From Geoalkalibacter ferrihydriticus DSM 17813 (GTDB lineage Bacteria > Desulfobacterota > Desulfuromonadia > Desulfuromonadales > Geoalkalibacteraceae): a stretch of DNA of 64,000 nucleotides. The stretch is from the NCBI RefSeq assembly GCF_000820505.1, contig NZ_JWJD01000001.1, forward strand, positions 707,923 through 771,922, given 5' to 3'. Below, piece after piece: positions 14,711 to 23,307 of the stretch. The notes below the pieces were generated by a model, which saw only the letters and a program-made list of their open reading frames with translations, searched no databases and was not told the origin of the DNA. Within the stretch, counting starts at the first letter, position 1. Each line of letters starts with the position of its first letter. The translations under genes were made by a program, and so were the position numbers.

Positions 14711-15757
14711 ATGAATTGCGCATTCTGGATGGCCCGAAATTTTCGCCGACGGGGCAGTACACGACTGTGCCTGATGCTTGCGGTCCTGAGCCTGGCCTGG
14801 TCTGCCGAGCCGGTGCATGCTGATGAAATCAGACCCTTTTTCTCCCGCAATCTGCATCCCATCGTGCAGATATTCGGGCTGCCGCCGGCCGAGGGCGGGT
14901 TTCTGGTGGCGCCGGGGGCCACCGACCTGCGCCTGGTGGCCGAAGCCGCCAATCACTTCTGCGGCAGTGTGCGGGACCATGCCAACGCATTCTTCGACGG
15001 CGAAACCTATCGGTTGACTCTGGCTGTGCGCCAGGGGCTGGCGCCGCGCTGGGAACTTGGCTTGGATGTGGGCCTGGTGGCGCATGACGGCGGGGTTTTA
15101 GACGCCGTGGTCGATGAGTTCCACGACCTCTCCGGCGCGCGCGACCACGGCCGCGATAAGGTTCCGCGCGACGAGCTGCTTTACTATTATCACCGTGACG
15201 GAGTGACGTACCTTGAAATGGACCGCAGCGGTGCTGGATTTTCGGATGTGACCCTGCTGCTGGCCTATCAACTGGTGGTTGCGACAGAGCACCGCCGCCG
15301 CGCCCTTGCCCTGCGCGGCGGCGTTAAGCTGCCCACGGGCGACGCCGCGCGCCTGCACGGCAGCGGCGCCACCGACGTGCATGTACGTCTGGCGGGTACG
15401 GATGCGCAATCCTTGCGCGCTTTGAATCTCACTCTCTATGCTTCCGCCGGTGTTCTGCGATTGGGGCGCGGCGATGTATTGCCCCAGATTCAGCGTGAAT
15501 GGGTTGGGTTTGCCACCCTCGGATTGGGTTGGAAGGCGCGGAACTGGTTGGCCCTCAAGGCGCAGGTCGACGGGCACACCGCCTTTTTCCGTGACAGCTG
15601 CCGCAAGCAGATCAATTCTCCCTCGGCGCAACTGGTGTTCGGCGGCACCTTTTTCCTGCCGCGCCACTGGTCCCTCGATCTGGCCGCCAGCGAAGACCTG
15701 GTGCTCGGCACCGCCCCCGATGTCTCTTTCCACTTGAGCCTGGGGCGGCGTTTCTGA
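14711..15757 (+). CDS. DUF3187 family outer-membrane-like protein
   Basis: A 348-aa exported protein; the signal peptide ends near AEPVHA (residue 37), after an unusually Arg-rich N-region. The mature part starts EIRPFFSRNLHPIVQIFGLP, the opening typical of DUF3187 proteins, and alternates short amphipathic strands such as YRLTLAVRQGLAPRWELGLDVGLV, ending in an aromatic residue (SLGRRF), all consistent with an outer-membrane beta-barrel. No function is established for the family as far as I know. It sits alone between the HepT/MntA pair and the reverse-strand amylase. A GGGAG site precedes the ATG. Confidence 0.75.
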   Translation: MNCAFWMARNFRRRGSTRLCLMLAVLSLAWSAEPVHADEIRPFFSRNLHPIVQIFGLPPAEGGFLVAPGATDLRLVAEAANHFCGSVRDHANAFFDGETYRLTLAVRQGLAPRWELGLDVGLVAHDGGVLDAVVDEFHDLSGARDHGRDKVPRDELLYYYHRDGVTYLEMDRSGAGFSDVTLLLAYQLVVATEHRRRALALRGGVKLPTGDAARLHGSGATDVHVRLAGTDAQSLRALNLTLYASAGVLRLGRGDVLPQIQREWVGFATLGLGWKARNWLALKAQVDGHTAFFRDSCRKQINSPSAQLVFGGTFFLPRHWSLDLAASEDLVLGTAPDVSFHLSLGRRF

Positions 15758-15767
15758 ACGACTGACG

Positions 15768-15890
15768 GTGGCGGTGATCCGCAAGCTGGCTGTGCCCTTG
15801 CCGTCCGATGAAGCCGAGGAGGCTGTCGCAGCCCTCGCCGAACTCCCTGTGACCGCCATCGATGAGAGTCGGCGCGCGTTTTTTGAGTGA
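15768..15890 (+). pseudogene. Possible 40-aa coding remnant or small protein
   Basis: A forward frame from GTG 15768 to TGA 15890 reads like real protein (LPSDEAEEAVAALAEL, then VTAIDESRRAFFE), with strong third-position GC bias. It overlaps no other gene and has no ribosome site. It could be the 3' end of a lost gene, perhaps a small regulator, or a short gene. The same frame is open a little further upstream into the DUF3187 stop. Confidence 0.3.
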
Positions 15891-15894
15891 GGGC

Positions 15895-17373
15895 TCACCC
15901 TGCGGCACAGGTCAGCAGGTGATAGCCCCAGGGTGGCAGCTCTACATAGATCACAGAGCCGTGCATTTCATCGCAAGAACGCACGAAATCGCCGTTATCA
16001 AGACGCTCCGCAGGTTGCCAGGACTTCCCCGGCAGATCCTTCCAGGGCACCCTGAGCTTTCCCTGGGAGGCGATCCCGGCAAGGTTGACCACAACCAGTC
16101 GTCGCTCCTTGCCCTTGCGCCAACCCCAGGCGACCAGGTTGCGCCAGCTGTCGTTGTCCGGCCAACCATCGATGGTGCAAAGCCGCCACTCACCGCTGCG
16201 GAAGGGCTCTGCGGCAACGACCGGCAGCAGTCGATGATAGAATGCGGTTAACTCTACATCGTCCGACTCGTCGGGGCGCCGACGCAGAAAGACTGGTAGC
16301 CTGATCTTGCGCCCCTCGAGCTGCCCCTCGTGGAGCAGCACGGCCCCTGGTAGCGTCGTTGCGAGCACGGCAGCGGCCCGCGCCTTTTCAGGGGAGAAGG
16401 TCGCGGCGGCCCGGGGCTCGTCATGATTCTCGATGAAGCGGACGAGCCGCTCCTGATAGGGGCATTCGGCGCCGAGGTGGGCTCGTACCGCCTCCGCCGG
16501 ACCCTGCTCCAGGTAGTCATAAAGCTTCTTGTCGTAGCAGAAGTCGAACCCCTGCTGCTGCAGTTCCCATTCCAGATCCCAATACGCTTCGGCCATGAAC
16601 AGGAAGCCGGGGTGGTCGGTACGCACCGCGCCGATCAATTCCGGCCAGTATTCCCCGGCCGGGCTGACACCGGCCCGGTTGCCCCAGGTTCGCGCGAAGA
16701 TAGCGTTCATCATCAGCATCGCCATGTCGCAGCGCACCCCGTCGCACTGCGCTGCGATGGAGGAAACCGTCTCGATGGCCGCCGTGCGCAACTCAGGACT
16801 GAAGGCGTTGAGTTGCAGGACATCGGGCCAAACCGGGCAGAACGGATCGCGGCCGCAGGCGAAGACGCCCTTCCCGGCAGCGATGAATGCACCTGGTTCG
16901 CGCACCAAGTCGCCGTAGTTGCCCTGGATTAAAAAGTCGGGTTGTTGCGTCACCCACGGATGGTCGGGGGCCACATGGTTGGAGACAAAGTCGAGAATGA
17001 GGCGCAGGCCCCGCTTCGCGAGTTCCTTGCGGGCTGTCGCCAATCCCTCCGCACCCCCCAGGTGGAAATCGACCACATAATTGCGGACACAGTAGGGAGA
17101 GCCGACATTGTCTTCTGCGGTGAAGTCAGGCAGAGCCCGCTGGAAGTCGTCGAGCAGCCCCTGATTTTCCATGGAGGCCCGGATGCCGGCGGGGCTGCGC
17201 TCCCAGACCCCCATGAACCAGACCGCATCGCAGCCAAGCGCGGCAATCGCGTCCCATTCCTTCCCGGGGACGGTGGCCAGGGTCACCGGCTTCCTCTGTT
17301 TTTTCGCCAATTCATTGAGCCAGACCCAGGTGTTGATCTCGTAGATGATCGGACGTTTCGGCCAAGTGGACAT
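15895..17373 (-). CDS. Alpha-amylase family glycoside hydrolase (GH13)
   Basis: A 492-aa cytoplasmic protein without signal peptide. The GH13 conserved regions are present in order: LILDFVSNHV (region I, residues 125-134), CDGVRCDMAML with nucleophile D216 (region II), FMAEAYWDLEW with acid/base E262 (region III) and FIENHDEPRA with D318 (region IV). The C-terminal 100 residues form the usual beta domain. This enzyme class acts on alpha-glucans; the exact substrate and whether it hydrolyses or transfers cannot be read. The gene stands alone with a GGAG site and its own upstream region; no other glycogen genes are nearby. Confidence 0.85.
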   Translation of the reverse strand: MSTWPKRPIIYEINTWVWLNELAKKQRKPVTLATVPGKEWDAIAALGCDAVWFMGVWERSPAGIRASMENQGLLDDFQRALPDFTAEDNVGSPYCVRNYVVDFHLGGAEGLATARKELAKRGLRLILDFVSNHVAPDHPWVTQQPDFLIQGNYGDLVREPGAFIAAGKGVFACGRDPFCPVWPDVLQLNAFSPELRTAAIETVSSIAAQCDGVRCDMAMLMMNAIFARTWGNRAGVSPAGEYWPELIGAVRTDHPGFLFMAEAYWDLEWELQQQGFDFCYDKKLYDYLEQGPAEAVRAHLGAECPYQERLVRFIENHDEPRAAATFSPEKARAAAVLATTLPGAVLLHEGQLEGRKIRLPVFLRRRPDESDDVELTAFYHRLLPVVAAEPFRSGEWRLCTIDGWPDNDSWRNLVAWGWRKGKERRLVVVNLAGIASQGKLRVPWKDLPGKSWQPAERLDNGDFVRSCDEMHGSVIYVELPPWGYHLLTCAAG

Positions 17374-17566
17374 GATGGCTCTCCTTCAAAATCTTACCAT
17401 GCAAGATTGAAGGGTCGTTTGTCGAGTTTTCATTGAACAGTTGGATCCTGATGGATGGACGCTTTTCAGAAATTAAAAAATTCAGGGCTTTTCCCTGGGC
17501 CCGGTGTATAAATGCGCCGGCAGCATTTACAGCGACGCGGTGCCCTGCGCGGGCAATCTTTAAACG

Positions 17567-17650
17567 GCGCAGCGTTTCGTCGGCATGGTCGAGCGCTCGC
17601 GTCTTACCGCGAGTTTGTTGATCGATGTAACCAAAAGTTTGCAGAAGTGA
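17567..17650 (+). pseudogene. Truncated 3' copy of the CBS-like membrane protein gene
   Basis: These 84 bases match 13652-13735 at 78 positions, from the GCG of Ala-Gln-Arg-Phe to the same TGA stop. All six differences fall on third codon positions and are synonymous, so the 27-residue end of the protein is identical. An in-frame TAA (17561-17563) directly precedes the fragment, so it cannot be expressed as part of a longer protein. Confidence 0.85.
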
Positions 17651-17667
17651 GCTCCTTTTCGTAATTT

Positions 17668-17737
17668 GACAAGTTGCCATCGCGCGGCATAGTTACGGCA
17701 GAGGCATTTTGTTAATGAAAGCATGTCGCCTGTTCCG
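17668..17737 (+). repeat. Duplicated promoter-like element, copy B
   Basis: Second copy of the element at 14481-14551, with GACAAG at 17668, GCGGCATAGTTA at 17684, TTTGTTAAT at 17708 and TGTTCCG at 17731. Here a good -35 box (TTGACA, 17666-17671) is 18 bases from TAGTTA (17690-17695). It begins only 17 bases after the gene fragment and leads to the membrane protein gene at 17758. Confidence 0.5.
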
Positions 17738-17757
17738 CCGCTGACGGGGCGCCGTGA

Positions 17758-18366
17758 TTGAACGAGCCCACGGCGGACCCGCAACACCAAAGCAAAGGAC
17801 AGTATCCGATTTTGACCGTCCCCCTGATCAAAATTCTCGTCGCCCTCGCCCTGCCTGTGGTCCTGTTCTTCGGCGGCGGCTACCTGATGTTGCTCTTCAC
17901 GGCGCGGGATCAGTTCCCCCAGACCAGCGCCCCCGAATCCGTGCCTCTCCATTTTCGCCTGGGCGGTTACAATGCGGAGCAGGCCCAAGCCTACTGGGCT
18001 TGGCTGGGCGCTGAGGGACAGCTTGCCGAGTTGCGTTTTCTCGAAGTCGATCTTGTGTTTCCCTTGGTCTATGGCGGTGCGCTGCTGGTTTCCCTTTTTT
18101 TGATCTGGGGCTGGCTGGGCCGCCCTTTCCGCCTGGCGTGGCTGCTCGCGCCCCTGGCGGTGACGGTGATTGCCGATTGGACCGAAAATCTGGTTCACTG
18201 GCATCAGTTGCACCGGGTGCTGCGTCAGGAGCCGGTGCAGGACTTCTGGATGCACATGGCAAGCCTTGCCACCACGACCAAGATGCTGTGCTTTACCCTG
18301 TCCGCCACTTTGCTGGTGGCGCTGGCCCTGAAGCGGCTGGCGCGGATTTCGCGCGGGATGGGGTGA
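17758..18366 (+). CDS. Hypothetical membrane protein with four transmembrane segments
   Basis: A protein of about 202 aa with hydrophobic segments near residues 24-46, 96-117, 122-140 and 172-194, and a first extracytoplasmic loop of about 50 residues. No known family is recognised. The start is uncertain: TTG 17758 gives the longest form, while TTG 17812 would start at the first membrane segment with a GGA upstream. The middle contains ADWTENLVHWHQLHRVL, whose His/Trp content is unusual but not a known motif. It lies in the same direction as the aldehyde oxidoreductase gene 188 bases downstream, but a joint operon is not evident. Confidence 0.6.
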   Translation: MNEPTADPQHQSKGQYPILTVPLIKILVALALPVVLFFGGGYLMLLFTARDQFPQTSAPESVPLHFRLGGYNAEQAQAYWAWLGAEGQLAELRFLEVDLVFPLVYGGALLVSLFLIWGWLGRPFRLAWLLAPLAVTVIADWTENLVHWHQLHRVLRQEPVQDFWMHMASLATTTKMLCFTLSATLLVALALKRLARISRGMG

Positions 18367-18469
18367 GAGGGGCAGAATCCGCAGGTAGTGTGAAACATCC
18401 CTTTTTGTTCCCTTTTTCAGATCATCATGCTTAAGGCGGACGGAGAAACGTAAATGCGAAAAAGAAAGC

Positions 18470-18487
18470 AGGCAATGCCAATTGCCT
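18470..18487 (+). other. Small hairpin in the leader of the aldehyde oxidoreductase gene
   Basis: AGGCAAT (18470-18476) and ATTGCCT (18481-18487) form a perfect 7-base stem with the loop GCCA, 67 bases upstream of the start codon. It has no T-tract, and I do not recognise a molybdenum/tungsten-cofactor riboswitch in the leader. Confidence 0.4.
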
Positions 18488-18553
18488 TACTCGGACAGCG
18501 CGATAAACTTTCACCTCTGTCAATCTGCCTTTTTTCCAATCCAAGGATTCTTT

Positions 18554-20431
18554 ATGGACATGTTTCAACGCGTGCTGCTCGTCGACGCCGCCAGTGGTTT
18601 TTATAAAACGAAAAAGTACGGCTTCGAGCGCTATTTCGGTCCCGTCGATCTCGGCATTCACCTGACCGCCGAATACCGCAGCCTCAACTTCGGTGTCGGC
18701 ATTTTCGCCGGTTCGGTGTTTCCCGGCTCCAACCGCATGGTGGTCACGGGCTATTCGCCCTGCTGGCAAGGCTACTACATCAGCTCCATGGGCGGCGCGG
18801 GACTGGTGTTCGACAATCTGGGCATCAATATGCTCAGCCTGGTGGGCAAGGCGCCGGTGCCTTCGGTGCTTTATCTCAACCGAAACCACGGAGAAGAGAT
18901 CGAGGTCGAAGTGGTGCCCGTCGATGTGGAGGCCATCTGGCAATCCGGGCGCAAAGGCGCCTACGCTCTTACCGACCATGTCTACGCGATGTTCGGCGAC
19001 CGCTACGAAAAAGATCCGCGCATCCTGGCCACCGGCCCGGCCGCCCTGCACACCGACATGGGTGCCATTCTCTCGGTGCCCATCAGCAAGGGCAAGATCA
19101 GTCATGTGGACACCTGGGCCGGGCGCGGCGGCTTCGGCAGCGCCCTGGTGCGCGAGCGCGGCATCGTCGCCGTCATCTACGGCGGCACTCTGGTGGATGA
19201 GGATTTCCGTGACCGCAAAGTGGTCGATGAGTGGTTCGAGAACAAGTACAAACTGCGCCTCATGCAAAAGGATATGGAGGTGACCACCAAGTACCGCTTC
19301 GACGAAAAATTCGACACCGGCGGCACCTTCGGCGTCAACTACGCCGGCATGGGCGGCAAAATCATGGCCTTCAACTACCGCACGATTTTCTGGAGCGATG
19401 AGCAGCGCCGCGATCTGCACCAGCGCTTCATCCTTGATCATTACCTCAAGCAGTTCAACGAAGAGACCATCCAGAAAAAGCAGCAGGCGACCTGCGGCGA
19501 ACCCTGCGTTGCGGTGTGCAAGAAAATGAACGGTGTCTACAAAAAGGATTACGAGCCCTACCAGACCCTCGGGCCGCTATGCGGCATCTTCGATCAGCGT
19601 GCCGCCGAAAAGCTCAACCGCTTGGGCGATGCCATGGGCTTTGACGCAATTTCCCTGGGCGGCGTGCTGGCCTGGCTGATGGATCTGCTCGACGAAGGGC
19701 TGCTCACGCCTGCGGAACTTGGCGTGACAAAGTTGCCGCGCTGGGATATGGCGGATTTTGATGTGGTCGAGGATTCCCTGCACAACGCCGACCTGGCTTG
19801 CGCGCTCATCGAAGCGATTCTCGCGCGGCGCGGCCTGCTCGATTTCCGCGAAGGGGTGCGCAAGTGGAGCCGCATTCAGTCGCGCGCCCGCGGCACGGTG
19901 CTGCACGAGCGCCTTCTGCACGTCGGCTTCAACCGGCGCGGCTGGATGGTGCCCAACCAGTACTGGGTGTCCGGGGTGCTGGCGCCCATGGCCATCGCGG
20001 GCAAGTACTACATGATCTACAGCGACGACTTCATCGCGCCGCGCACCCTGGGGCGCATGTGCGCGGAGCGCATGAAGAAGGAACTGATCCTCGACAACCT
20101 GGGGATGTGCCGCTTTCATCGCGGCTGGGCCGAAGAAATGCTGCCCGAGGTGATGGGCTCACTCTACGATTGCAAGGAGCAATTCGAGCGCAGCATCGAG
20201 GTTCTCGCGGGCCGCATCCACAGCCGCAACAGCCCGATTTTCTGGGAATCGCAGCGCAATATCGATTTTCTGCACACTTTTCTCAAACGCAAGCATGAGG
20301 GCGGTGAGGTGAGCGATCCGCGTCTGGGCGAATGGCTCGCCAGGTTTGACGCGGATCAGGGCGAGGCGGCGCGCGAGTTCTGGTATCAGACCCTGATGGG
20401 TATTGACGAAAGTCTGCGCGAGTTTTTCTGA
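18554..20431 (+). CDS. Tungsten-dependent aldehyde:ferredoxin oxidoreductase family enzyme
   Basis: A 625-aa protein of the AOR family, started at the ATG at 18554 (AAGGA upstream; MDMFQRVLLVDAASG is the usual opening). N-terminal motifs such as NFGVGIFAGS and SSMGGAGLVFDNLG build the pterin-cofactor domain. The 4Fe-4S cluster ligands are C314, C318 and C322 plus C519 in DNLGMCRF; the first spacing, CX3CX3C, differs by one residue from the CX2CX3C I recall for archaeal AOR. The reaction is reversible oxidation of an aldehyde to an acid with ferredoxin. The single gene here, with TupA 7 kb away and a MoaD-like gene 3 kb away, fits tungsten use. The aldehyde is unknown. Confidence 0.88.
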   Translation: MDMFQRVLLVDAASGFYKTKKYGFERYFGPVDLGIHLTAEYRSLNFGVGIFAGSVFPGSNRMVVTGYSPCWQGYYISSMGGAGLVFDNLGINMLSLVGKAPVPSVLYLNRNHGEEIEVEVVPVDVEAIWQSGRKGAYALTDHVYAMFGDRYEKDPRILATGPAALHTDMGAILSVPISKGKISHVDTWAGRGGFGSALVRERGIVAVIYGGTLVDEDFRDRKVVDEWFENKYKLRLMQKDMEVTTKYRFDEKFDTGGTFGVNYAGMGGKIMAFNYRTIFWSDEQRRDLHQRFILDHYLKQFNEETIQKKQQATCGEPCVAVCKKMNGVYKKDYEPYQTLGPLCGIFDQRAAEKLNRLGDAMGFDAISLGGVLAWLMDLLDEGLLTPAELGVTKLPRWDMADFDVVEDSLHNADLACALIEAILARRGLLDFREGVRKWSRIQSRARGTVLHERLLHVGFNRRGWMVPNQYWVSGVLAPMAIAGKYYMIYSDDFIAPRTLGRMCAERMKKELILDNLGMCRFHRGWAEEMLPEVMGSLYDCKEQFERSIEVLAGRIHSRNSPIFWESQRNIDFLHTFLKRKHEGGEVSDPRLGEWLARFDADQGEAAREFWYQTLMGIDESLREFF

Positions 20432-20442
20432 AAGGAAAAGGG

Positions 20443-20473
20443 CCGCCCTGATACCTGAAGGGGCTCAGGGCGG
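20443..20473. terminator. Inverted repeat between convergent genes
   Basis: CCGCCCTGA (20443-20451) and TCAGGGCGG (20465-20473) form a perfect 9-base stem directly after the aldehyde oxidoreductase stop. It lacks a T-tract, but its place between convergent genes suggests transcription-end or mRNA-stabilising use. Confidence 0.5.
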
Positions 20474-20480
20474 TTCGCCG

Positions 20481-21626
20481 TCAATTTCCGATGCGCTCCC
20501 CGACCTCATACAGACTCTGTCGCACCTGCTGGACTTTCTGCCGCAGGTTGCGGCCTTTGTTATTGATCAGCTCGGCGAGATCGATGCCGAGCACCACCAC
20601 CAGGCCGTCGCGGCCATCTTCATCATCCTGCCAGCCTATCCCGATCGATGCCTTGCGGTACAGCAGCAGCGCACCATAACCCAGATTCTCCTGGCGGTCG
20701 CCGGGCATGATGAGCAGTGCCGAAACTCCCCAATGCGCGGCATAGGTTTCCTTTTCGTAGCGGCGCAGGCCCAGGGCCTCGACACCCAGGCGCGGCTTGA
20801 AGGCGGTCTTTCCTTCGAGGGTCACCGCCGCCAGGGGCAGGGGATGGATCAGGCGCAATTGGGTGCGCGGCGGATGGGCGAGGGTGCCGCCGAGCGCCTC
20901 GAAACGCTCGCCGAGCCAGCCGTTGGTGAGGGTTTCCCAGGGAAACTGATCGGCCAGGGCATGGCGTTGAAAGTTTTGCCAGCGGCGGTTGGCGGCGGCG
21001 ATGGCGGCGCTGGTGTCCTGCATGAGCACCAGGTTTTCCTGGTTGAGCAGGCTTTGCAGAATTTCTGCATTGAGCCACAGGGTTTGTGCCACCTCGCTGG
21101 TTTCTTCGGGCTGTATGCGGATTTCCATATCCGGGCGCTGTTCGAAGATGAGGAAGGTTGGATCGACCTGACTGGGCGCCGGATCATAGGGATTGCAGGT
21201 GAAATGTTCGCGGAAGCTGCGGCGTAGATCCTGCGCGATTGCGGCCGGCGCAGAGTGCCGATCCTGATGTTCCAGAGCGTGCAGCAGCGCGCCCGCGGCC
21301 GGCCCGTCGGGCGTCCAACAGAGTTCCATGGCCTGCATAAAGGATGCGGTCCAGTCTCGTTCGCGCTGGTTGAGTTCCGAATCCTTGCTCAGGTCGCGCA
21401 TCTCCGCATGAATTTCTTCATATATAATGCTCAGCCCCAGCACCTCGGCGCGCTCCAGCGCCCGTTGGCGCTCCTCGCTGCGTTGCGCCTGGCTCTGTTC
21501 CCACCAGGTTTCAAAAGTCGCCGCGGCAAAGGCGGCTTGGGCGAGCAGCAGCCAGCAAGCCAGCGTCAGGCAGTGCAGCCAGCAGAAATATGTCGCCTTT
21601 TTCTTCGCCAGAGACGGATCAGTCAT
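20481..21626 (-). CDS. Exported protein of unknown function
   Basis: A 381-aa protein begun at the ATG at 21626, where it overlaps the stop of the alpha/beta hydrolase gene by 4 bases. Residues 1-35 are a signal peptide (basic KKK, hydrophobic LTLACWLLLAQAAFAAA). The mature N-terminal half is helical and Gln/Glu/Arg-rich; the C-terminal half alternates strand-like segments, including YGALLLYRKASIGIGWQ, and ends in a helical QKVQQVRQSLYEVGERIGN. I do not recognise a family. Coupling to the hydrolase suggests a joint role in the envelope, for example on a lipid or polymer substrate, but nothing in the sequence shows this. Confidence 0.6.
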   Translation of the reverse strand: MTDPSLAKKKATYFCWLHCLTLACWLLLAQAAFAAATFETWWEQSQAQRSEERQRALERAEVLGLSIIYEEIHAEMRDLSKDSELNQRERDWTASFMQAMELCWTPDGPAAGALLHALEHQDRHSAPAAIAQDLRRSFREHFTCNPYDPAPSQVDPTFLIFEQRPDMEIRIQPEETSEVAQTLWLNAEILQSLLNQENLVLMQDTSAAIAAANRRWQNFQRHALADQFPWETLTNGWLGERFEALGGTLAHPPRTQLRLIHPLPLAAVTLEGKTAFKPRLGVEALGLRRYEKETYAAHWGVSALLIMPGDRQENLGYGALLLYRKASIGIGWQDDEDGRDGLVVVLGIDLAELINNKGRNLRQKVQQVRQSLYEVGERIGN

Positions 21627-22681
21627 GGTCGTTCCCCCCCCATGCCGCGGAAATACAGGGCCACACCCTTGAGGATGTCGATCACGTCGGGCGCTTCGCC
21701 CAGGGCTTCTTGCGCCTGCCGCGCATGCGCTCTGAGCTCTTCGATGCGGGCCTTGCTGATGCCCTTGATCTGTGTAAACCCGGCCAGAGCGTCGCGTTCT
21801 TCGGCGCCGCTGATGCAGCGGTAGCCGCACAGGCTGCGCAGGATGCTGATATGGACCAGGGGATTGAGGGCGTAGTGCTCCATGCCGTGGACGTTGAGGG
21901 CGTGAATGTGCGAAACATTCTTGTCGTGATAGGAGCGCTCATCCCAGTCGGGGCGAAAGGTGCGCACCCGGGTGAAGGGGTCGAGGTCGTGGCGGTAGTT
22001 GTAGTAATGCCGACAATAACTGTTGGCCTCGCCGGCCGGACCGGGGCGCACGGGTCCCGGGTAGACGGGATAGGCGGGGGTTTCGAGAATCCTGGCGACA
22101 TTGGCGATCATGTGCAGGCATTCAAAACGAAAGAAGCGCGGATCGAAGCCCTGCTCGCCTTCCGTCCAGCTGCCGCGCGCCAGATCCATAAGGGTCTCGC
22201 TGGTGACCGAGGTGCCCAGGCTGTGGGCGATGACCGCGCAGGACACATCCTTCACCGGACTGGCGGCGAGGCGCTCATGGATGCGGCCGGTGATCTGCGT
22301 CGCCACCTCGGTCTTGACCATTTTTTTCAGATAGGGCGCCAGCTTCCACAGAGCGACATCGGCGACATGCGACCACACAAAGTTGTCCTGTTCCTCCGCA
22401 AGCCCCTCCATCCAGCCCAGCGCCTTCTCGACCATCTCCCGGTCCATGGGCGCGGCCAGCTGCAGAATGCGCCGGGAGTTTTCTTCCCAGTTGGCCAGGG
22501 TATTGCGAAAAATCTGGTCATAGCAGACTTCGTGAAACTCGATGAGGTCAGCGAGGTGACGCTCCTGGAAAAAGGCGTAGCTCTTGCTCGCCTTGCGCAG
22601 GATTTTGACGAACGCGGCCGACCAGCCGGGGGGATGGGCCCCCATGCCGTGCACCAGAAACACCAGGGGTTTTTCCGCCAT
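21623..22681 (-). CDS. Alpha/beta hydrolase (lipase-like)
   Basis: A 352-aa protein without signal peptide. It opens with PLVFLVHGMGAHPPGW, the oxyanion-hole strand of alpha/beta hydrolases, and has the nucleophile elbow IAHSLGTS (SxSxG-like, Ser in AHSLG) near residue 164. A His late in the chain (HGMEHYALNP) could be the catalytic histidine. The last 60 residues, GFTQIKGISKARIEELRAHAR, look like a helix-hairpin-helix unit, which is unusual on a lipase fold and may be structural. It is followed, with ATGA overlap, by the exported protein gene. The ester substrate is unknown. Confidence 0.7.
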   Translation of the reverse strand: MAEKPLVFLVHGMGAHPPGWSAAFVKILRKASKSYAFFQERHLADLIEFHEVCYDQIFRNTLANWEENSRRILQLAAPMDREMVEKALGWMEGLAEEQDNFVWSHVADVALWKLAPYLKKMVKTEVATQITGRIHERLAASPVKDVSCAVIAHSLGTSVTSETLMDLARGSWTEGEQGFDPRFFRFECLHMIANVARILETPAYPVYPGPVRPGPAGEANSYCRHYYNYRHDLDPFTRVRTFRPDWDERSYHDKNVSHIHALNVHGMEHYALNPLVHISILRSLCGYRCISGAEERDALAGFTQIKGISKARIEELRAHARQAQEALGEAPDVIDILKGVALYFRGMGGERP

Positions 22682-22982
22682 CGTCGCAACTCCCTTTCAT
22701 GGTTGATTATTCGTAACAAGTCAGCTGCGACGTCCGACAGTGCTGCACCCTGAGGTGGCTGCTGAACAGTTACGATTATTCGAAGGGTGATGTTAGAGAT
22801 CAGGTGTAAGACCTGTTTCTGTTTAGCAGAGACAAGGAGGTTGTCAAGGTGGAGTGGTATAGGAAGGGCTCTGTCGGCTCAGGAGAACCTGCCGGCGTTG
22901 ATGTCCGTCTGCCGCATTTGCCCAGGCATCGAGCGGCGGGCAGCGAAAGCTGGCGGCCGAGGTAGGGATGATCAGAGGAATT
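22682..22982. other. 301-base gap between reverse-strand genes
   Basis: No gene is visible. On the reverse strand TTGACA occurs (complement of 22835-22840 region) with TAAACA-like sequence 16-17 bases downstream, a weak promoter candidate for the hydrolase operon. The sequence around 22740-22800 contains imperfect repeats of CGATTATTCG/ATTATTCG, with no clear function. Confidence 0.4.
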
Positions 22983-23195
22983 TTACTGCGGTGGACGGAT
23001 GTTGTTGCGGTGCCTGAGGTACCAACCGGTGGCGGCGCAGGGGATGGACAACAGGAAAATGGCCAGACCGACGCGAAACACCGCCCAACTGTTGACGATC
23101 ACGGCATAGATTTCCACGGCAAAGCCGCTGATGATGCACAAAATGGCGAGAAAATACCACCAGCGAGTGGCGGATGAGGGTGCTTCCTGGACCAT
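22983..23195 (-). CDS. Small two-segment membrane protein
   Basis: A 70-aa protein started at the ATG at 23195, preceded by GGAGG at the right distance; the longer upstream frame lacks such a site and reads like non-coding. Two hydrophobic segments (residues about 13-31 and 37-56) are followed by a basic tail (YLRHRNNIRPPQ), so both ends probably face the cytoplasm. No family is recognised. It lies downstream of the MoaD-like gene in the same orientation, with 112 bases between. Confidence 0.55.
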   Translation of the reverse strand: MVQEAPSSATRWWYFLAILCIISGFAVEIYAVIVNSWAVFRVGLAIFLLSIPCAATGWYLRHRNNIRPPQ

Positions 23196-23307
23196 GAAAC
23201 CTCCGAAGAGCGCAAAAGTAGGTACGCGCTTGACCAGCGCCGCCCCCTTTTTGCCCCCAGTGAAAAAGGCGGGCAGATTTGGGTTTTTGGGGCGAAAGTT
23301 GATGACT

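Larger units (their letters stand above)
17374..17757. other. Intergenic region with gene fragment and duplicated element
   Basis: The first 190 bases are the A/T-richer promoter side of the reverse-strand amylase. Then follow a truncated 84-base copy of the 3' end of the CBS-like gene (17567-17650) and a copy of the promoter-like element (17668-17737), both listed separately. No intact gene is present. Confidence 0.6.

Noticed and set aside
18367-18553. Molybdenum/tungsten-cofactor riboswitch before the aldehyde oxidoreductase
   Set aside because: Only one small hairpin is present and none of the conserved features I would expect is visible.
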